64,000 nt of DNA from Sipunculus nudus (lineage: Eukaryota > Annelida > Sipuncula > Golfingiida > Sipunculidae): contig CM049306.1 in assembly GCA_026874595.1 (NCBI GenBank), positions 25,537,519 through 25,601,518 on the forward strand, written 5' to 3'. Below are positions 12,501 to 27,500 of this stretch, piece by piece (position 1 is the first letter of the stretch; every line of letters starts with the position of its first letter). Made by a program: the position numbers and the translations under genes. The notes under the pieces were generated by a model that saw nothing but the letters and a program-made list of their open reading frames with translations, searched no databases and was not told the origin of the DNA.

Positions 12501-15500
12501 TATCTTAGCTCTTTTGGGAGGTCCTGGTGTATTGATATATCTAGATTTTATCTAGAGGACCATTTGATAATTATAAGAATTAAAGTTAAGAATAATTTGT
12601 AGTTCATGTAGTTGTTGGAATTATGTACATGTATATTAAAAAGGAGCTCTTAGATAAAAACATAAATAATCATTTCTCTTTCCTTAAATAAAAGTGAAAC
12701 AATAAACACAAACTCAATTTTAATATTTTACTGTTTGATTTGTCAAATGTGTCTTATCATATTTTGCTTTATCAAAATAATAACATATCTTGTTATCTTA
12801 AATCTTTGGGGACATCCTGGTATATTGATATATCTAGACTGAGACAAGAGGACCATTTGATTATTATCGAAAAATTAAAGTTAAGAATCAGTGTGATTGT
12901 TAATAGCTAGAATCAAAGTCAAAACTAAATGCAATCTTCATAGACTGGTACAGCAAACTGAACAGGTTTTTAGATTATTCTTAGTTAAGTCAAGCAAATT
13001 CAAATAAACATTTGAAATATGTAACACACAGTGCTGTACATCTTCCATTACTTCCAATGCTATGTGACCTCCTAGAGATTTATTAATAAATTTTAATGCA
13101 ATTTTAACATAAAAATAATCAAGAAATACATATATATATTATGACTAATATTTGATTTTAACATTTCATGGAATATTCAGCCCTTTTCTTTAAAATGTGT
13201 GTCTCTGGAATTTAGGGTAAAATCAAGTCCATGATCGAGCTTAAAGAAGGTCCAGGCTTGGATCCGACACCGAACTATGACTGCCATGTCTCAAAGACAG
13301 CTAACGTAGACCTCAGCTCAGTCTCCCCTCAGGCTGCCTTTGAATCCACTCAGGTAAGTCTTCATTCAGTAAGGTTGTTTTCAGGAAATAATATAGATAT
13401 TGAGATGAATCAATATTTCAAAATTTTTCAATTTGGATCATCAAACATGTTAGGCCAAAAAAAAAAATAAGGTTTGGTTCTCAGGCACTTTTTTTCAGAA
13501 ATCAGTGCGGGCGGGTTGTATTTTATTTTTGACCTTTATTTGAGTGTCTCCATAAAAATGTCATATGATCAGGGAAAAGTATGAAAATAACAATTTTTTT
13601 TTGCAAAACAGGGAAAAGCACTACATAAATTGTAATATTCATCTTCTTGAAAGATAAAAATCAAAATAAAAATTGTTGATGCGGGGGGTAAAAATTGACG
13701 CGGGCGGTGCCTGAGAACCAAACCTTTTATTTTTTTGGCCTTGCATGAATTTTTTAACAATTTTTTTAGAGGATTAGAAAAAAAAATCCTTATCTAGGGT
13801 TAAGCTTTTCAATGTATTACAAAGGAGAGATGGTAATTCAATTTTAACAATGATCATAGATGTAGATATTGATTCATCCCATTTTCACCGATTTCAAAAT
13901 AATTTACTTACAAGGATAAAGATTAGCCAGCAAAGGGTTGCTCAAAATTAATGCTGGCTGATATGTAAGATTTATAGCCATCATGGTTAATTATGTAGTA
14001 ACACTGTTTGGCAAAAATTGTGTATAAGAAAAAGGATGTTGCTGATTGTGATTTACTTGTGTACAAGACATACACATTGGTGTATTACTGGAGATGGGTA
14101 TTACCTTTTGTGTTTTGTACCTTGACATTTGTGCAATTTCAGTTGTACATTTATGAATATGGAGACCTTGGGATGGAGCCATGCCCACGGCAGATCTGTC
14201 CATATGCCGTCGTGCACTTTGTCTTTACTGGGGAACCCAGGGTATACAGACCACCACCCCCTCCAAGGCCCAAGTAAGTGTTCCACAGTGGTCAGAAATA
14301 TTATTCTTTTATGTAACACACAGAGTTAGAAAAAATAGATACCATAGATAGATGCTGGAACTGCACATTTGAGACCACATGGGAATTTTCTAAGCAAATG
14401 GTTAAATATCCATGATTTTTAGCTCAGCTGACTATAAGTCATCTGAGCTATAGTCGTGGTCCATTGTCCGTCGTCCATCTGTCTGTCCGTCCTTCCGGAT
14501 GTCCGTCCGTAAGACTGGCACTTTTCGACACCATTGGACCTAAGAATCTGAAATTCAGCATAATGTTAGATGTCCCCAAAATCTCCTACCATGCCGAAAA
14601 TTGGGTCAATAGGACTTTGTTCCTTCGAGATATTAAGGAAAAACCTCAATTTTTTATTAAAAACATATTTTCACACTTCTGGACTGACTAATATCAAAAG
14701 CACTCATCTGTTTTCCCTCATATTTACAATAAATATTCCTCTATATAGTTCTTATGTACATGCCAGAAATAAGGTCTGTATTATATAATTTAAAAAAGTT
14801 ATGGGCCCAAACATAATGCATTTTGTAAAAATCAGGAAAGATATTTGATCAATCAACACAAAACATGTTAAAGCTAAGGACTTTTTTCCAGTAATATAAC
14901 TTAAATTAATCAAAATTAAATTTTAAACCAAAAATTAGATCAAAATCTTTTAAATTTTTAAAATATTAGCAAAAATAAAAATTGGTACCTTAAGCCCAAC
15001 TTTGGCCATGTGTTGTTTTTTCCTTTAAGTACTGTGGATTTAGTTTTCACAGCATGTGCACATAAGGATTTAATCTTTTAAAATCTGAAATTTGAAAATA
15101 AAAGCTGCAAAATTAGGGTAGTTGAATTTGTTTGGAAGCTCTTGTTGTATTCCCTTACATTGTCAAGCAGTCCACTTGTGTGACTGTAGGTTATTCAGTG
15201 CAGCTCTCTATGCTCCCCAGGCGACCTAATGTTATGCAATCCCATCACTAGGGCAAGCCCTCTCTCCACTGAGCTGAGCTTGATCAGGCTGTCTACAGTT
15301 AATACCATACCACAGGGAGCCTTTTTCTCTGGCACCCCCCCCCCCCCCCCCCACCCCATTCTGTTGACAGACCTGTACTGTGAACTAGATGAATCTTAAA
15401 ATTAACATTTTTTTTAGCAACAAGCAGTAAAAATGGAGACCCCTCCCCCCACCCACCCCTTCAATACACAGGACTAATAAACAAGATGAATTTATAATTT

Positions 15501-18500
15501 TAATGTTAAATAAATTCTTTTTGATGAGACTTGGTCAATTTCGATTTTTTTTAAAGAAAAAAAATTCAGGAATTTATCCTTATATTCTAATGTGGTAAAA
15601 TATTAGGATCTAATGTAAGTGCTAATTGACAAGATTTAAGAAGATATGAATACTTTGTAGCATTTCATTCATATCTATTAAAGTTGGTGGGGCCTAGGTG
15701 TGAATAACAATGTTAACTTAGTATTAAAATTAGGAATATTGGTCAAACTTTGTGGGATTAATTTTTAACTCATATGGCCATATATTTAACTTTTGAAAAC
15801 TTAATTACCTTCACACTTGATTTGTTTTAAGAAATGTTACTTTTATATAACACTTACCGTAGGCCTATTTGTTGCCTTGGTGCATCACTAAATGGTTTAG
15901 CTCATGTCCATTATTCTATAATTTACAGAGTTTCATTTTAGCAGGGCCATTTTCTCATAGCTTTTCTAATGATAATATACATGAAAAACCAAAAGAAATT
16001 AAAATATTTTGCAGTTACTAATATTTTCCAAAATCCAGCTGAGCGAAGTGACCCATGGGTCCCTTGTTTTATTATTGATATTTGTGTTTGGCCTAAGGGG
16101 CCTACTTAAGGTAATGAGATTTGTGAGAAAGGCGGTGATTCTTTTCAACAATATGCTGCATACAGGTCCCCATCTCTATGTTGACCATTTGTATTTCCCT
16201 GTGTATTGTAAGAACAAATTAGCCAATCAGTCGGAGTTGCTTGCAAGTGGGTAAAAATTTTACAAAATGCTTGGATATTCTTTGTTACATTTGAGTTAGC
16301 AAGGAATGTTTGGTACTCATAACAGATTCCATTAGAAGCTTAATTTAATGAATTTGCCTGTTTGTCCTGAGTAGCATGATATTTAACAGTGAGATCATAG
16401 AAGATGCTGAAATTTTCAGTGGAATGGCACATGCTAAATTTTAATTACAGGGGACCGCTGCAAAAACTGGTGATGAGTGGCAGTCCGTCACACCGCCCTG
16501 GTTCATCCATTCCAAGTCCCCACAGTCACAGGGGAAGCATGTCACCTCAGTCCTCAGGGAGTCCTTCATCCATTACAAAACCTGGCTCACAGTCGCCCTC
16601 TGGTGATCCGCAGTGGAAGTACCCACCTCGCCGGGACTCGGTACCAAGTAGCCCTGTACCAGCTCTGGCTCCGCGGCAGGTTAGACCTCATATGTACAGA
16701 GAGGCTTCTGAGTTTTGTTATAACCTGTAACTTTATCTTTTCTTCAGCTAATGAAGGAGGCGGTAGCTGTAAGGGCTTTCCGTAGAATGTCATGTTAAAG
16801 TAAATATATATATTTTATATATTTTTTTTTTAATTACTTGTAGTCAATTATGCCAGTATTATGAATGCTGTAATTGTGAAAAATCAGTATCTGTAAGTAT
16901 TATCTAGGAACACTAAATGTATCCTAAAATTTAAAATAAAGTACAAGACTATTGTCCTGAATATGAAGTAGTGTATTTAATATCAGTATTGGTTTCTGAT
17001 GACATGCTACCGGGTAGAACTCTGCTGTGTATCACAAAGTGAGGGCCACAGTTATTCACTGCAGTGAGATGTTTGATACTTTCACCATATTTACTTATAT
17101 AAGACCCGGAAGATCTAAAGCTGTTCTTTTATTAAAAGCAGATTTTTTTCAATCATACCTGTTGTTTTACAGGTTGGTATGCTGACTGAGAACAATGGCT
17201 GTGTGGTGTGGTCAGGACGTCTGGTCAGCAAGCAGGCTGCATTGTGCAATGTGGAGATGGTGGTGTATGGATCATACACCCGACCATGTTCTCTGTAAGT
17301 TTGTGTTCAGTTTAATATTGAACCTACAAGATTTCTGGATTATCAGATTATTATTATATGATAAGAAGTATGGGAAGAGCATAATTTAATTGATTTTACG
17401 GTGCAGGTTGATTTGTTTATCTTTGCTGTCTATGATGTTCTCTTGTTTTGCAATGTACAGTGGTCCTGATCTGAAGATCCACTCCCGACTGAGTCAGAAG
17501 CTAGTACAGGAGAAGTACCTGAGTGAACTAGTCAAGGTGAAGCGAGACCAGACGCTTTCTGTCGGAGAACTCACCTACTGTTACAGTGAACTCCGACCTT
17601 TACGGGATGCTCAGGCTAAGTTTAATCAGCTGATGACTTACCTTGCCCGAAAACAAGGGGTAAGTACAGATATATCATGACCAAATTAGTCTGGTAAGGT
17701 CACATAAAAATAATTATTATTACACCATACATAAAATATTACAAGCTTGCCAGGAAAGATAAAACAAAATTGCTTCAGTGGCAGTCATAATCAACACAAA
17801 ATTAAGTCCATTGTCAATTCTTCTGAAAAGAAATCAAGACAAACACAGATTAGCAACAGGACCTGTTTGGTCCTTATTGAAAAAAGAAGAATCCACACAA
17901 AAAAATGTAAACATTAAATTCAAACTAATTATTGTGTGCCCTAAATTTTACAGGAATGTGTGGTCCATTATGTAAATTTATCTTTTCAAACCTCTGAAAA
18001 TATCAGTAAAACCTGACAGGTTTTCTGTGTTTGGTTTGCTGTAACACAGGTTGCTGTTTGTCGACTTGAAGAGGAGGGGAAGCTGTTTATTATGACCAAC
18101 TGTGAAATGACACAGCAACTAGGTGAGTGAACAATAAGGATAGAGAGTAGGTCAGAAGCATAAAAAGAGAAACCTCTCCTGATGGTCACCTCTCCCGTGC
18201 AGACACCTCTATATAAAAGACACTTTGAACAGTCCTGTGATGAATGGTCCTCAAATATGCATAAGTTGCCAATGGCTTTTTCAGTTGTAATTTCAGAAGA
18301 AATATTTTGATAAATTTTGTTTTAAATGTTTGAACAGTCCTGTGTAAAAGGACTTAAAATATGCATTTATTTTAAAATTTTCCTGGAATGTTTCAGAAGA
18401 TATGTTTTGATAAATTGATTTTTTTTAAAGGTTTCAACTCTTCTTTGAAAATGGACCTTATATATGCATTTCTTTTTAAATTTTCATGGAATGTATCAGA

Positions 18501-21500
18501 AGAAATGTTTTGATAAATTCATTTTGTTTTAAAGGTTTCTGATAAATTCAAGTAACTTGTTCAAGAATTTGTAAAAAATGCTATTTTATTTGTTTCATGA
18601 CTGAATAATAAACTGTGATATCATCAAAACCCAGGAATTATGCTTTATTTCACTAACCGGTTTGTACATTCAGTTATTTTTATTTATCTTTTGTTATATA
18701 AGAAAACTCATGTCTATTATAGCTGTTTGGTAACATGCTTGCATTTAGGATAATGAGTGATCTTAAATCTTGTAATTTTGATTTTCACCTATATCAGCGT
18801 ATCCCCATATTAAATTTTTTTTAGCAGCAGAAATGTGAAATATGTTATATTTGATCCTCAGGAAGATAATTGAAGCTCCATGTGTGTTGCAGGTTTCAGC
18901 ATCCCAAATCATCATCCATTAGTGCTTCACTGTGTGTCCATGTCAAAGACTGCAAGAAATGTCAACAATTTAGGTATGGCATACGTCAGTCTTTGTCGAT
19001 GAATGTAATACAGTTATATCCAATGGTTAGGTCATTGGTCGTCATGGTGATGGTCTCCAACTATAACACAACCAGACTTGTCAGAATTGTGAAATTCAAG
19101 AGAACTTAAGATATTTGCTCCAGTTTCTAAATGATTTTTGACTTGTGCACTATTTTGGTGCTCCTTGGATCTTTTTCAGTGTCTTCATCTCTATTAAATA
19201 CACACTGTCAAGTAGTTAAATACAAGCCATGAAACTGTCCTTAAATATTAAATGTTAAAAGTAAATATTTAAATATGTATATTGTGAATGTTATTAAAAA
19301 GCAGTCTTTTCCAGTTAAGCTAGCCATGAATATGTGACTCTGCAAGCATTTAAATTGGGTTGGTAGGGCCAACATGAGCTGTGACACAAGACCGCTGCAT
19401 TGGAAGGGCTATCCATCCTTTTGCAGATATATGGTTGTAAACAACCTGTAATCTACCTTTAGGCTATGTATGAAGAATAAAAACAAAATAATACATATGA
19501 ATGTACATCAAGTGTGTAAACACCATCACTATGGTGACCTCTGTAGTTCCATGTGCCTTGCCTACCTTGGCTGTCATTCACGTAACCCCCAGGAGGCATG
19601 CTTGTATAGGATCAGTAATTAAAAAAAACATGCAATGGGATATACAAGTGCAATGAGTTATTACTGGGTCTTTTTTTCACACATGGTAGTTGTTGTTGGG
19701 AAGTACACAAACATTTTAATAGTTCATTTGGTATAAAGGAGTTAACTGACCATGTAAAGACATTTGCGGCACAAGTTGTTTCATTCTGCTGTAGTTATAC
19801 TCTGTTATAATGTTTATACCACTAGAACTGATAATGTTTATACTTGTGTTCAGGTAAAGGACTTGAGAAGCTGACACTGCTTACAAAACCCAGCCCTGAT
19901 GATGTAGCCCTTCATCCCCTGACCAAGACTCCCCTGGCAGGTCCAGGATCTGTAGGTCAGGCCAGGTCACCTGTAGACAACCAGCCAATGAGAGAGCTGC
20001 AGCCTTCATCATGTGATGTACTGCTTAGAGATGGAAGTAAGTCATGTGATGTACCAAGTATTTGCGTTCCTGCTGAATTTGATCCAACTTGAACATGGTA
20101 GACCATATAAACTATCATTTTTTTGCTGGTATAGATAGATATAAAACAGTATGCATCATAAATAAAGAAGAATCAAATAACTAAGGTGTTTTTTGTCTCA
20201 GTCTGTTGAAGCCAGTGTTAATAATCATTGGTGAACCTTTTCTTTTATTACCTGGCCATTGCACCACTGTATCAAAAGTAATCAAGTGAGGACCTTAATT
20301 ATCAAACAAGACAGCATAGTCATGAAATATTATAATTTGATAATTTTTAAGTTAAGAAATGCACTTCAGTGTACTCAGTGATCAGCAGTTTGTTAAAGAA
20401 TATAATGTAAGTCCTGTTTGTCTGATTTAACAGCAGTTCAATAGTGAACCACCTTCCCTTCGTTTCTTGCACAAGCTCTTTATGGAGTAATGGATTTTAT
20501 TACAAAAATCTGAGTCTCATGTGTGAATTGCTCTTACCATAGCAAAGTTTCTTACATAAAATTTATATACTATTTGGTTGTAGGTCCATTGAGTCTTCCA
20601 TCTTTGTCACCTGGACTGGAGACCAATTTCAGTGATCCACCCACACCACAAAGAGTAACAAGTCCTGAGGTGTCCTCCAATAACACATATGATGGAGGTT
20701 TCAGACGATTTGTACCCGTGGCCAGTCTCATCTACAAGGAGGCCATACTGCAGGCATTCAACAGTCAGACTGGTGTGGGACATCCTGGCAGACAGATGCC
20801 TGGAGACTGGAAAGGTTACAGGCAACATGGTCAGCCGCCAGATCCTCCTAACATAGGTCATGAACCAGTGTTAGACAGCGGTGTCTCACTGAGTTACACA
20901 ACTAGTCAAGCAGCCACAGGTCTGCGAGGTCCACATTGGCAAAATGTTCCAAAGTCCCTTGGTGCAACACAGGGTATTCACTGTGCACTACAGTCTACAT
21001 CTGGGGCTACTGTTCACAGTGAAATTCCGGTTCCATCACTACAAAATATGCAGCACCCTCCACCACTGTCACCATGGTTACAGCAGCCTCATTACCCACC
21101 TCCTCCAGTAGAGAGCACCCCTATGCAGAAGTTGCAGGAGTTTAGCAGTCACCACCCCATGCACCAGCCATCACTGGAAAGACACATGAGTGCACCTGGT
21201 AACCTACAGGGGGCGACACTGCCACCCTCCTCACAGCCTGTCCCATATCAGCGTCGACTCAGTGGTGGAGACTACATAACACCAGAGCATCTGATGCCAG
21301 TCACCAAATCACAGGCATCAATGTTTCCTCAGTTTCAGAAACCACCCACTGTTCCACAGGACATCTATGGGCAGAATGTAGCAACAACGACCTCAAGAGT
21401 GTCTGCTCCATCAACATTTGCACCTCGTAATGATCCCAGGTTATCAAAACAGAAAACAGCAGATCTGGTTGTTCATCATGAGCATCTCAATACAGGGCAG

Positions 21501-24500
21501 CCGAAGTTGCCTACTGTGCAGCCAGTCATAGAACCAATCCTGCCAGTTACACAGGAATTCAGCAATGTTAGTGAATATTTCAGTGAATACCAGGACCCAA
21601 ATAATATACCGGGAATTGGGGACTTGGATGAACATATTGTTATGCATCCAAATTTATCCAAAGGCCTCTCTGTTGGGAGTTCCCTGCTGAAGGGAACCAA
21701 GACTTTCAAAGCTACAACAGTTACGACATCTACAACCACAGTTACCAAACCTCGCACTACAGAGGGGCATACTACTGAAGTCGCTGACAGCGGCAGTACA
21801 GACCTAGTGCGAGGGCCTACCGTAAAATCACTGTCTGATAGTACTCCAGAAACTACCAAACCTGAATTTAAAGTACCTACAGCTATGCCACCAAAGTACA
21901 CTGCCACAAGAATCAAAAGACGATCTCCTTCAGATAAACCCAGCATAAACACAGTACAGAAACCTTCAGAAGGGTCATTGCTAAAAGTACCAACTCCTCT
22001 GTTATCTCGTGTGAATCCAGATAAAGATCTGACTGATGATGAGGCAGATGCTATCATCCGTTCACCACTGGGATTGCCTAAATCTTCAATAAAAAAAGAT
22101 CCACCTGCAGCACCAGTGGCTAAGACTGAGGAACCTAAGGTTGTCAAGGAAACGACCCCAGTGCCCCCTGTGGTTCCTCAGCCGGTGCCTCCACCACAGC
22201 CAGTTCCGCCACCACAGGCGGTCCCACCACCAAGTCTTGCACCACAGTCTAAAATTACTGAGGCTTCAAAACCAGCCCCTGTACCAAAACCAGAGCCTGG
22301 TGATAACCCACCACCACTGCAGAAACCAGCCAAAGCAGCAAAGGATGATGTCATCAGCACAGCGGCTGATATGAAAGCACTGTTAGACAGCAAGCTAGAC
22401 CAACCAAAGAAACCAAAGAGGCTGAAAAAAGGAGCCCTGGTAGTAGACCCAAAGTCAAGCAAGGAAACTGGGTCAAGGTATGCTCCACCTGTTTACTGGT
22501 ATAACCACTGGTAAAATCTAGTCATTGTCTCACCGGAGTATGATTTAACACTAACACTGCCATTCTGTGTAAATAGTAGTTAATATTTTGGTAATTTTGT
22601 ATTTGTGCTTTTTCTAAGTTGCTACGTCTCTTGGGTCATGGCATTGTATTGGTTTAAAAACATTAGGCATGTAATGTTGGTTTTAAATAACTGACCAATC
22701 AGAATATACTACTCAAGAAAAAGTATCTCAGATGCACCAACAGTGGAAAGTCTGTGCTAAATTCTACTATTATGATCAGATTCGACTTTAAGGTAACATA
22801 ACTTAACAAGACATACATTAAAACAATATTTCAGTTTTTCCTTAATATTACTGAAACTGTTGTTCTAGGACTACTTGACATGTTCATATCTGAAACCTAA
22901 AAAATGTTTTCTACTGTTAGATTTCCCATAAGTTGGTGATTCATTTAAGATGAAAAAAAATATTATTTATTTAAAATTAATTTGATATATCTCAACCATT
23001 TATTGGTCAAAACATTCCATTTTCAACATTTGGAGTTGTAAACATATGCTCTAAAAGCATTCTTTTTCTTTATTTCCTGTATGTTATGGCTAGTTTTTTT
23101 TAATGAAAATTTAAATAAGGAATTTTGTTCTTGTACCTTTTACATTTAAATACCCCATCTAATCATAATTTTGAAAGACAAGACCCAAATAGAAAACTCT
23201 TGTTGGTTTTATCTGTATTTTAGCATGATGTCTGAATGTGTTCTTATTATATAACAGTTATGCCAAAAATAAATTATTTTTTTGTGAGAAATATGAAATT
23301 TTTAAAATTGTTTTCAAAATCTAGATAATATAAAGGATGTTTGGATGAAACTCAGTTCCCTTGTACCATAATGTAAAGTACATCCTCTTTCAGAGTATGT
23401 ATATGTCAAGGGTCCTGGAAAAGTAGTTTGTAAAATATCAAGGAGAAATGAAACTATTTATGGGAGCATTCCTAGACCTTTAGTTTTAATCCCTGAGATT
23501 CCTCAATCATTTGGTGAAGAATGTAATGATATGGGGTGAGACAGTGGTCCTAGGGTTGTACTGTCTGTAAATTGCTGCATGTGTGTCATGTAGTGGATTT
23601 GCTTTTACAGCTGTCATAATTTGTACAAATAATATCAATACAGTTTGAATCTCATGTATCTACATCTGATGCTGCCACTAGTATAATGGTATACTTAGGT
23701 GTATTATCTGGAGATCAACTGTTTCTGGTTACACAACAACTGAACCAAAATCATTGGCTAATAACTATTTTGTTTTTAATATAATTATTATTTGGTCAGT
23801 ACATAGTAAAAAGAAGTTAATCTTAACCCCACAATTGGCCGACATGTCTCTGAGGTCACTTTAATCCTGGAGATAGAAAGTGACCTTGTGGATTTTTAGA
23901 TTCTATATAACTAGTGCAAATAACATTGTTTAGTATTATAGATAGTAAACCACTTAGCTACAGAATTTAATGTGAAGTTTTTACGCTTTGTATTGTAAAG
24001 TTTATCCCTTAACCTCCAGATATTACACCTTTACTAATACCAATGAAATGATGTGTTGTCTGGTGTTTTAGCTAAAGATTTTATGCTTTTTCATTGAGAG
24101 AAGCTCTAAGTTACTGTTTTGCTTATTTCTTGTATAACCATCACTCCATATACAGTTAATAAACTAAGGTAGACACAAGTTATTTTGAGTCTACACTTGT
24201 CACAGTATCCATACTGCATTCATTCCACAGCTCCTTCCATTTAACCACTGCTGCCCATAGTAGGGTTTGCTGTATATTGCCACCAGGGAGTTGGCATAGG
24301 GGCACAAATGTTCTGACCAAAGAGAGCTGGGTATTAAGGTCCAACCAACTTTGAAACCAGCAGTGATCTGCTGTCATTGGTAAAAACATTTTTGGCCATG
24401 TGTCAACTCCCTGTATTGATATGGAGCAACCCCTACTATTGAAAGCAGTTGTTTAATGTAAGGAGTTGTAGAATAAATGTGGCATGACCTCGGAGAAGGA

Positions 24501-27500
24501 GTGTACTTTGAGTCCAGGATCTCATATTTTTTTGCCTCACTTTTTGTTCCTGACTTTTACAGCAGGTTTAGCCATTTTGCTTTTGTCTTTAAAGACTGTA
24601 TTCAGTCAAACTTGTTTTGTGGGTTCAGAAAATGCCTTCGATTTAAAATTGTGAGGTTTTCCACTGAAACATATTGAAAATGTCATTAATACAATTGTTG
24701 ATTTTTAGTGGAATCTTGACCCAGAGAAAAGAAAACTTTAAATATAAAATTTGAAGAAAAAAAATGTAATGCCTTCAGCAATGATGCACCATATGATAAG
24801 CATACTCTGATAGAGAATCAAGTGATAAAAAATAATGATTATTAGTAATGATACTCTATGTAAGAGTAATTAGTTAACATCCAGGTATTTTGCATGAAGA
24901 TGTTGAAAACAGAATATTTTAAACTGTTCATTTAAAACTAAATTTATCAAATTGTGAATTCCTTGACATTCATGCCCCTTTTGGAATTTTCAATCCACAG
25001 TGTTTTAATAGAGATCAGTGCTCTTGTTGTTACCGGTATATTTAGTCCTGGAGCCCAACAAGTGGTGTCTCAGAAGGAAAAGTGTCCATCCTTACAGGTT
25101 TCACTGTATAATCAGAGCAATTAAAACAAAAGCATATATATTGTATTTTTGATGGTAAGGCTTAATTCTCAAAGCTTTCATTAATCTGTGCTTAGTTTTT
25201 CCAGGCATCACTGATTGTCTTCCAAAAACTATTTTTCATGCTTGAGATCTGTAAATCTATTTTTTTTTTCATCATTTTCTGGCAGAATGTTGAACTAAAT
25301 CACTGCTTGTTCATAAATGTGCATAGCAATGGGTGCTGTGAAGAAAATGTAAAATATGTTGCTTTTCTTTTATGCATGGTTATTTTTCCAACATGCATGT
25401 AATTTGCTTTAAGCTGTTTTCTGTGTTGGGAGATGTGTAGTTTTCCACAAGATCGTCCTTATTTTTCATGCACATTTTATTTACTTCAGTATTACCTAGA
25501 TTTGCGATGTTTGTAATGATTGTATACTGTTTATTTATCATTACATTAATTTGTCCACCAGTCATTTAGTAATTGCATGTTTTGATGTTCACATGGTTGT
25601 GTATATAAATTAGACCATTAGAATTCTCTTATTTACTCTAAAAATTTAAATAGGAGACAGAGCAATGCATTTATGATGTCATATTTAGTCAAGAATAGGT
25701 GTCATTTTGCGATAAACAGATTTTCATTCCTTTTTGTTATATACTTGTTCAGAAAAAAGCGTGTCAGGTAAGTTTGTCCTAGTAAGGGTTGGCATATTTG
25801 ATTTGATTCCAATACTTAAGGGGGTTCTTGTTATCAGTAACAAATTTTATATTTATCTGAAGATAGTACCAGTAATCTACACCAGAGGTCTCTCCTGTGT
25901 TTGCAGACTCACCTTTCCGACAGTGTCCTTTCAAAACTGAACAGAGTATGGGCTTAAATCCTAAAATAAAATTTACCAGTTTTACAAATTGGTGCACTAA
26001 GTTGTTTTTTGTAAAATTAACAAGACCTGCCAACACCGAGGTGAAACTTTCTATGCAATCCAGCTTGATTTTTCTTTTTTAAAAGTACATTGTCATGACC
26101 ATGAAGGTGTCAAGGAGGTAGAAGAAAACAGTTTGATGTTAAATGTGACCAAAACGAGTCAGATTTCAACAGAGAGACCTCTGCTGATAATTATTATATA
26201 TTCAGATGATGCATGAAAATCCCGAGGAACTTCAGTAAAGTAATTGTAATAGGTATACTAGTAATATCAGATTTACTCTTTATTCTCAGTATATCACACA
26301 CCATAATTTTAACATGGTTGTATCTTCTGAAACCTTTAATATCATTTTGGCTGTCACTTGATTTTAATGCTATTTCCCAGGGTAAACATGGTATAATCAA
26401 TAAATTTGTCACTGTCTGATCATTGTGTTGGTTATTTTCATTCTTTGCATGTGGATCATAGTGTTTTGCTTTGGCATCAGTATTTATCTGTAGTTTGTTA
26501 TGCTACCTGCTTTGCTTTGTCTTCTGTATGTCTGTAGATGAAGATAGCCTTGCACAATCAAAACACCGACCTACCCCTAATTCCAGCCAAGCTTTGCTCT
26601 CATGTATGACTTGTTGCACAAATTTGATTGTCTCTACAACGTTTTGTGGTACTAGATGAATGTTCTCAGGTTATATGTAAAATTTGCTTCTTTCAGGAGC
26701 AATGTCAACCAAAATTTGTTAATATCTAATTATTGAACCTGATCACCAGAAAAAAATGAAATGTTCTAATAAATAGTCTGTCACTATATAACAGAAAGAT
26801 ACTAAACATATTTAAAGACAATTATTCATTTGTCACTATATAACAGAAAGGTACCAAACATATTTAAAGACAATTATTCATGTTATTTTATGAGAGATTG
26901 GCTGATACAGAACTCTAGTTTTTATAGTACTAATTTAGTGAAGAGACATTGCTATAAACATATTTCATAGCTTAACTTGACTAATATATGATTAGACTTT
27001 CAGTAACAGCATGTAACATGTTTGTTAATCAAGCTAACAGAATGTACCAGTTCATTACCTTTTCTAACCAGATATTAGTATGGACTTGTCCGTTGAACAG
27101 AAGTGAAATTGCTCCTGTATAACTTTGTGCACATTCATTAGTGTACTATTAAAGCTCTAGCTACCAGTGGTTTGGTTATTAATTGCCTCTGCCTTTCCAT
27201 GGAAAGTTAACCCTCTTATTTTCTGTCACTTTGCATTGTATAATGTCTACCTGTTGTCCTTTGGTTAAATATATATGATCGCGTATACAAAATGCACCAG
27301 CACCTTATTTTGTATAAAGATCTTAGATATATATTTCAAATGAAACTAATGATGCTTAATATATCTTTACACAGGCGTAAGATACCAAAGAAAAAAGGCA
27401 AGGCCAAGCCCCCCACAGGCAGTAAAGTTACCAAACCCAAACCTACGCAAACTGTGCGCAAAGATAGACAGGAGTTACTAGGTAAGTTATGTATTATTTG

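Noticed and set aside
20523-20583. ATG at 20523 as the start of an independent 663-codon gene
   Set aside because: The frame from 20584 on is continued from exon 12 through a good acceptor; the bases before it are intronic and only happen to be open. The apparent end at 22512-22514 also lies beyond the donor.
21476-22462. Long minus-strand frames (223 and 94 codons) opposite exon 13
   Set aside because: They mirror the low-complexity Ser/Pro/Thr exon 13, have no splice or domain support, and are shadows of the plus-strand gene. The same applies to the minus frames at 43321-44133.
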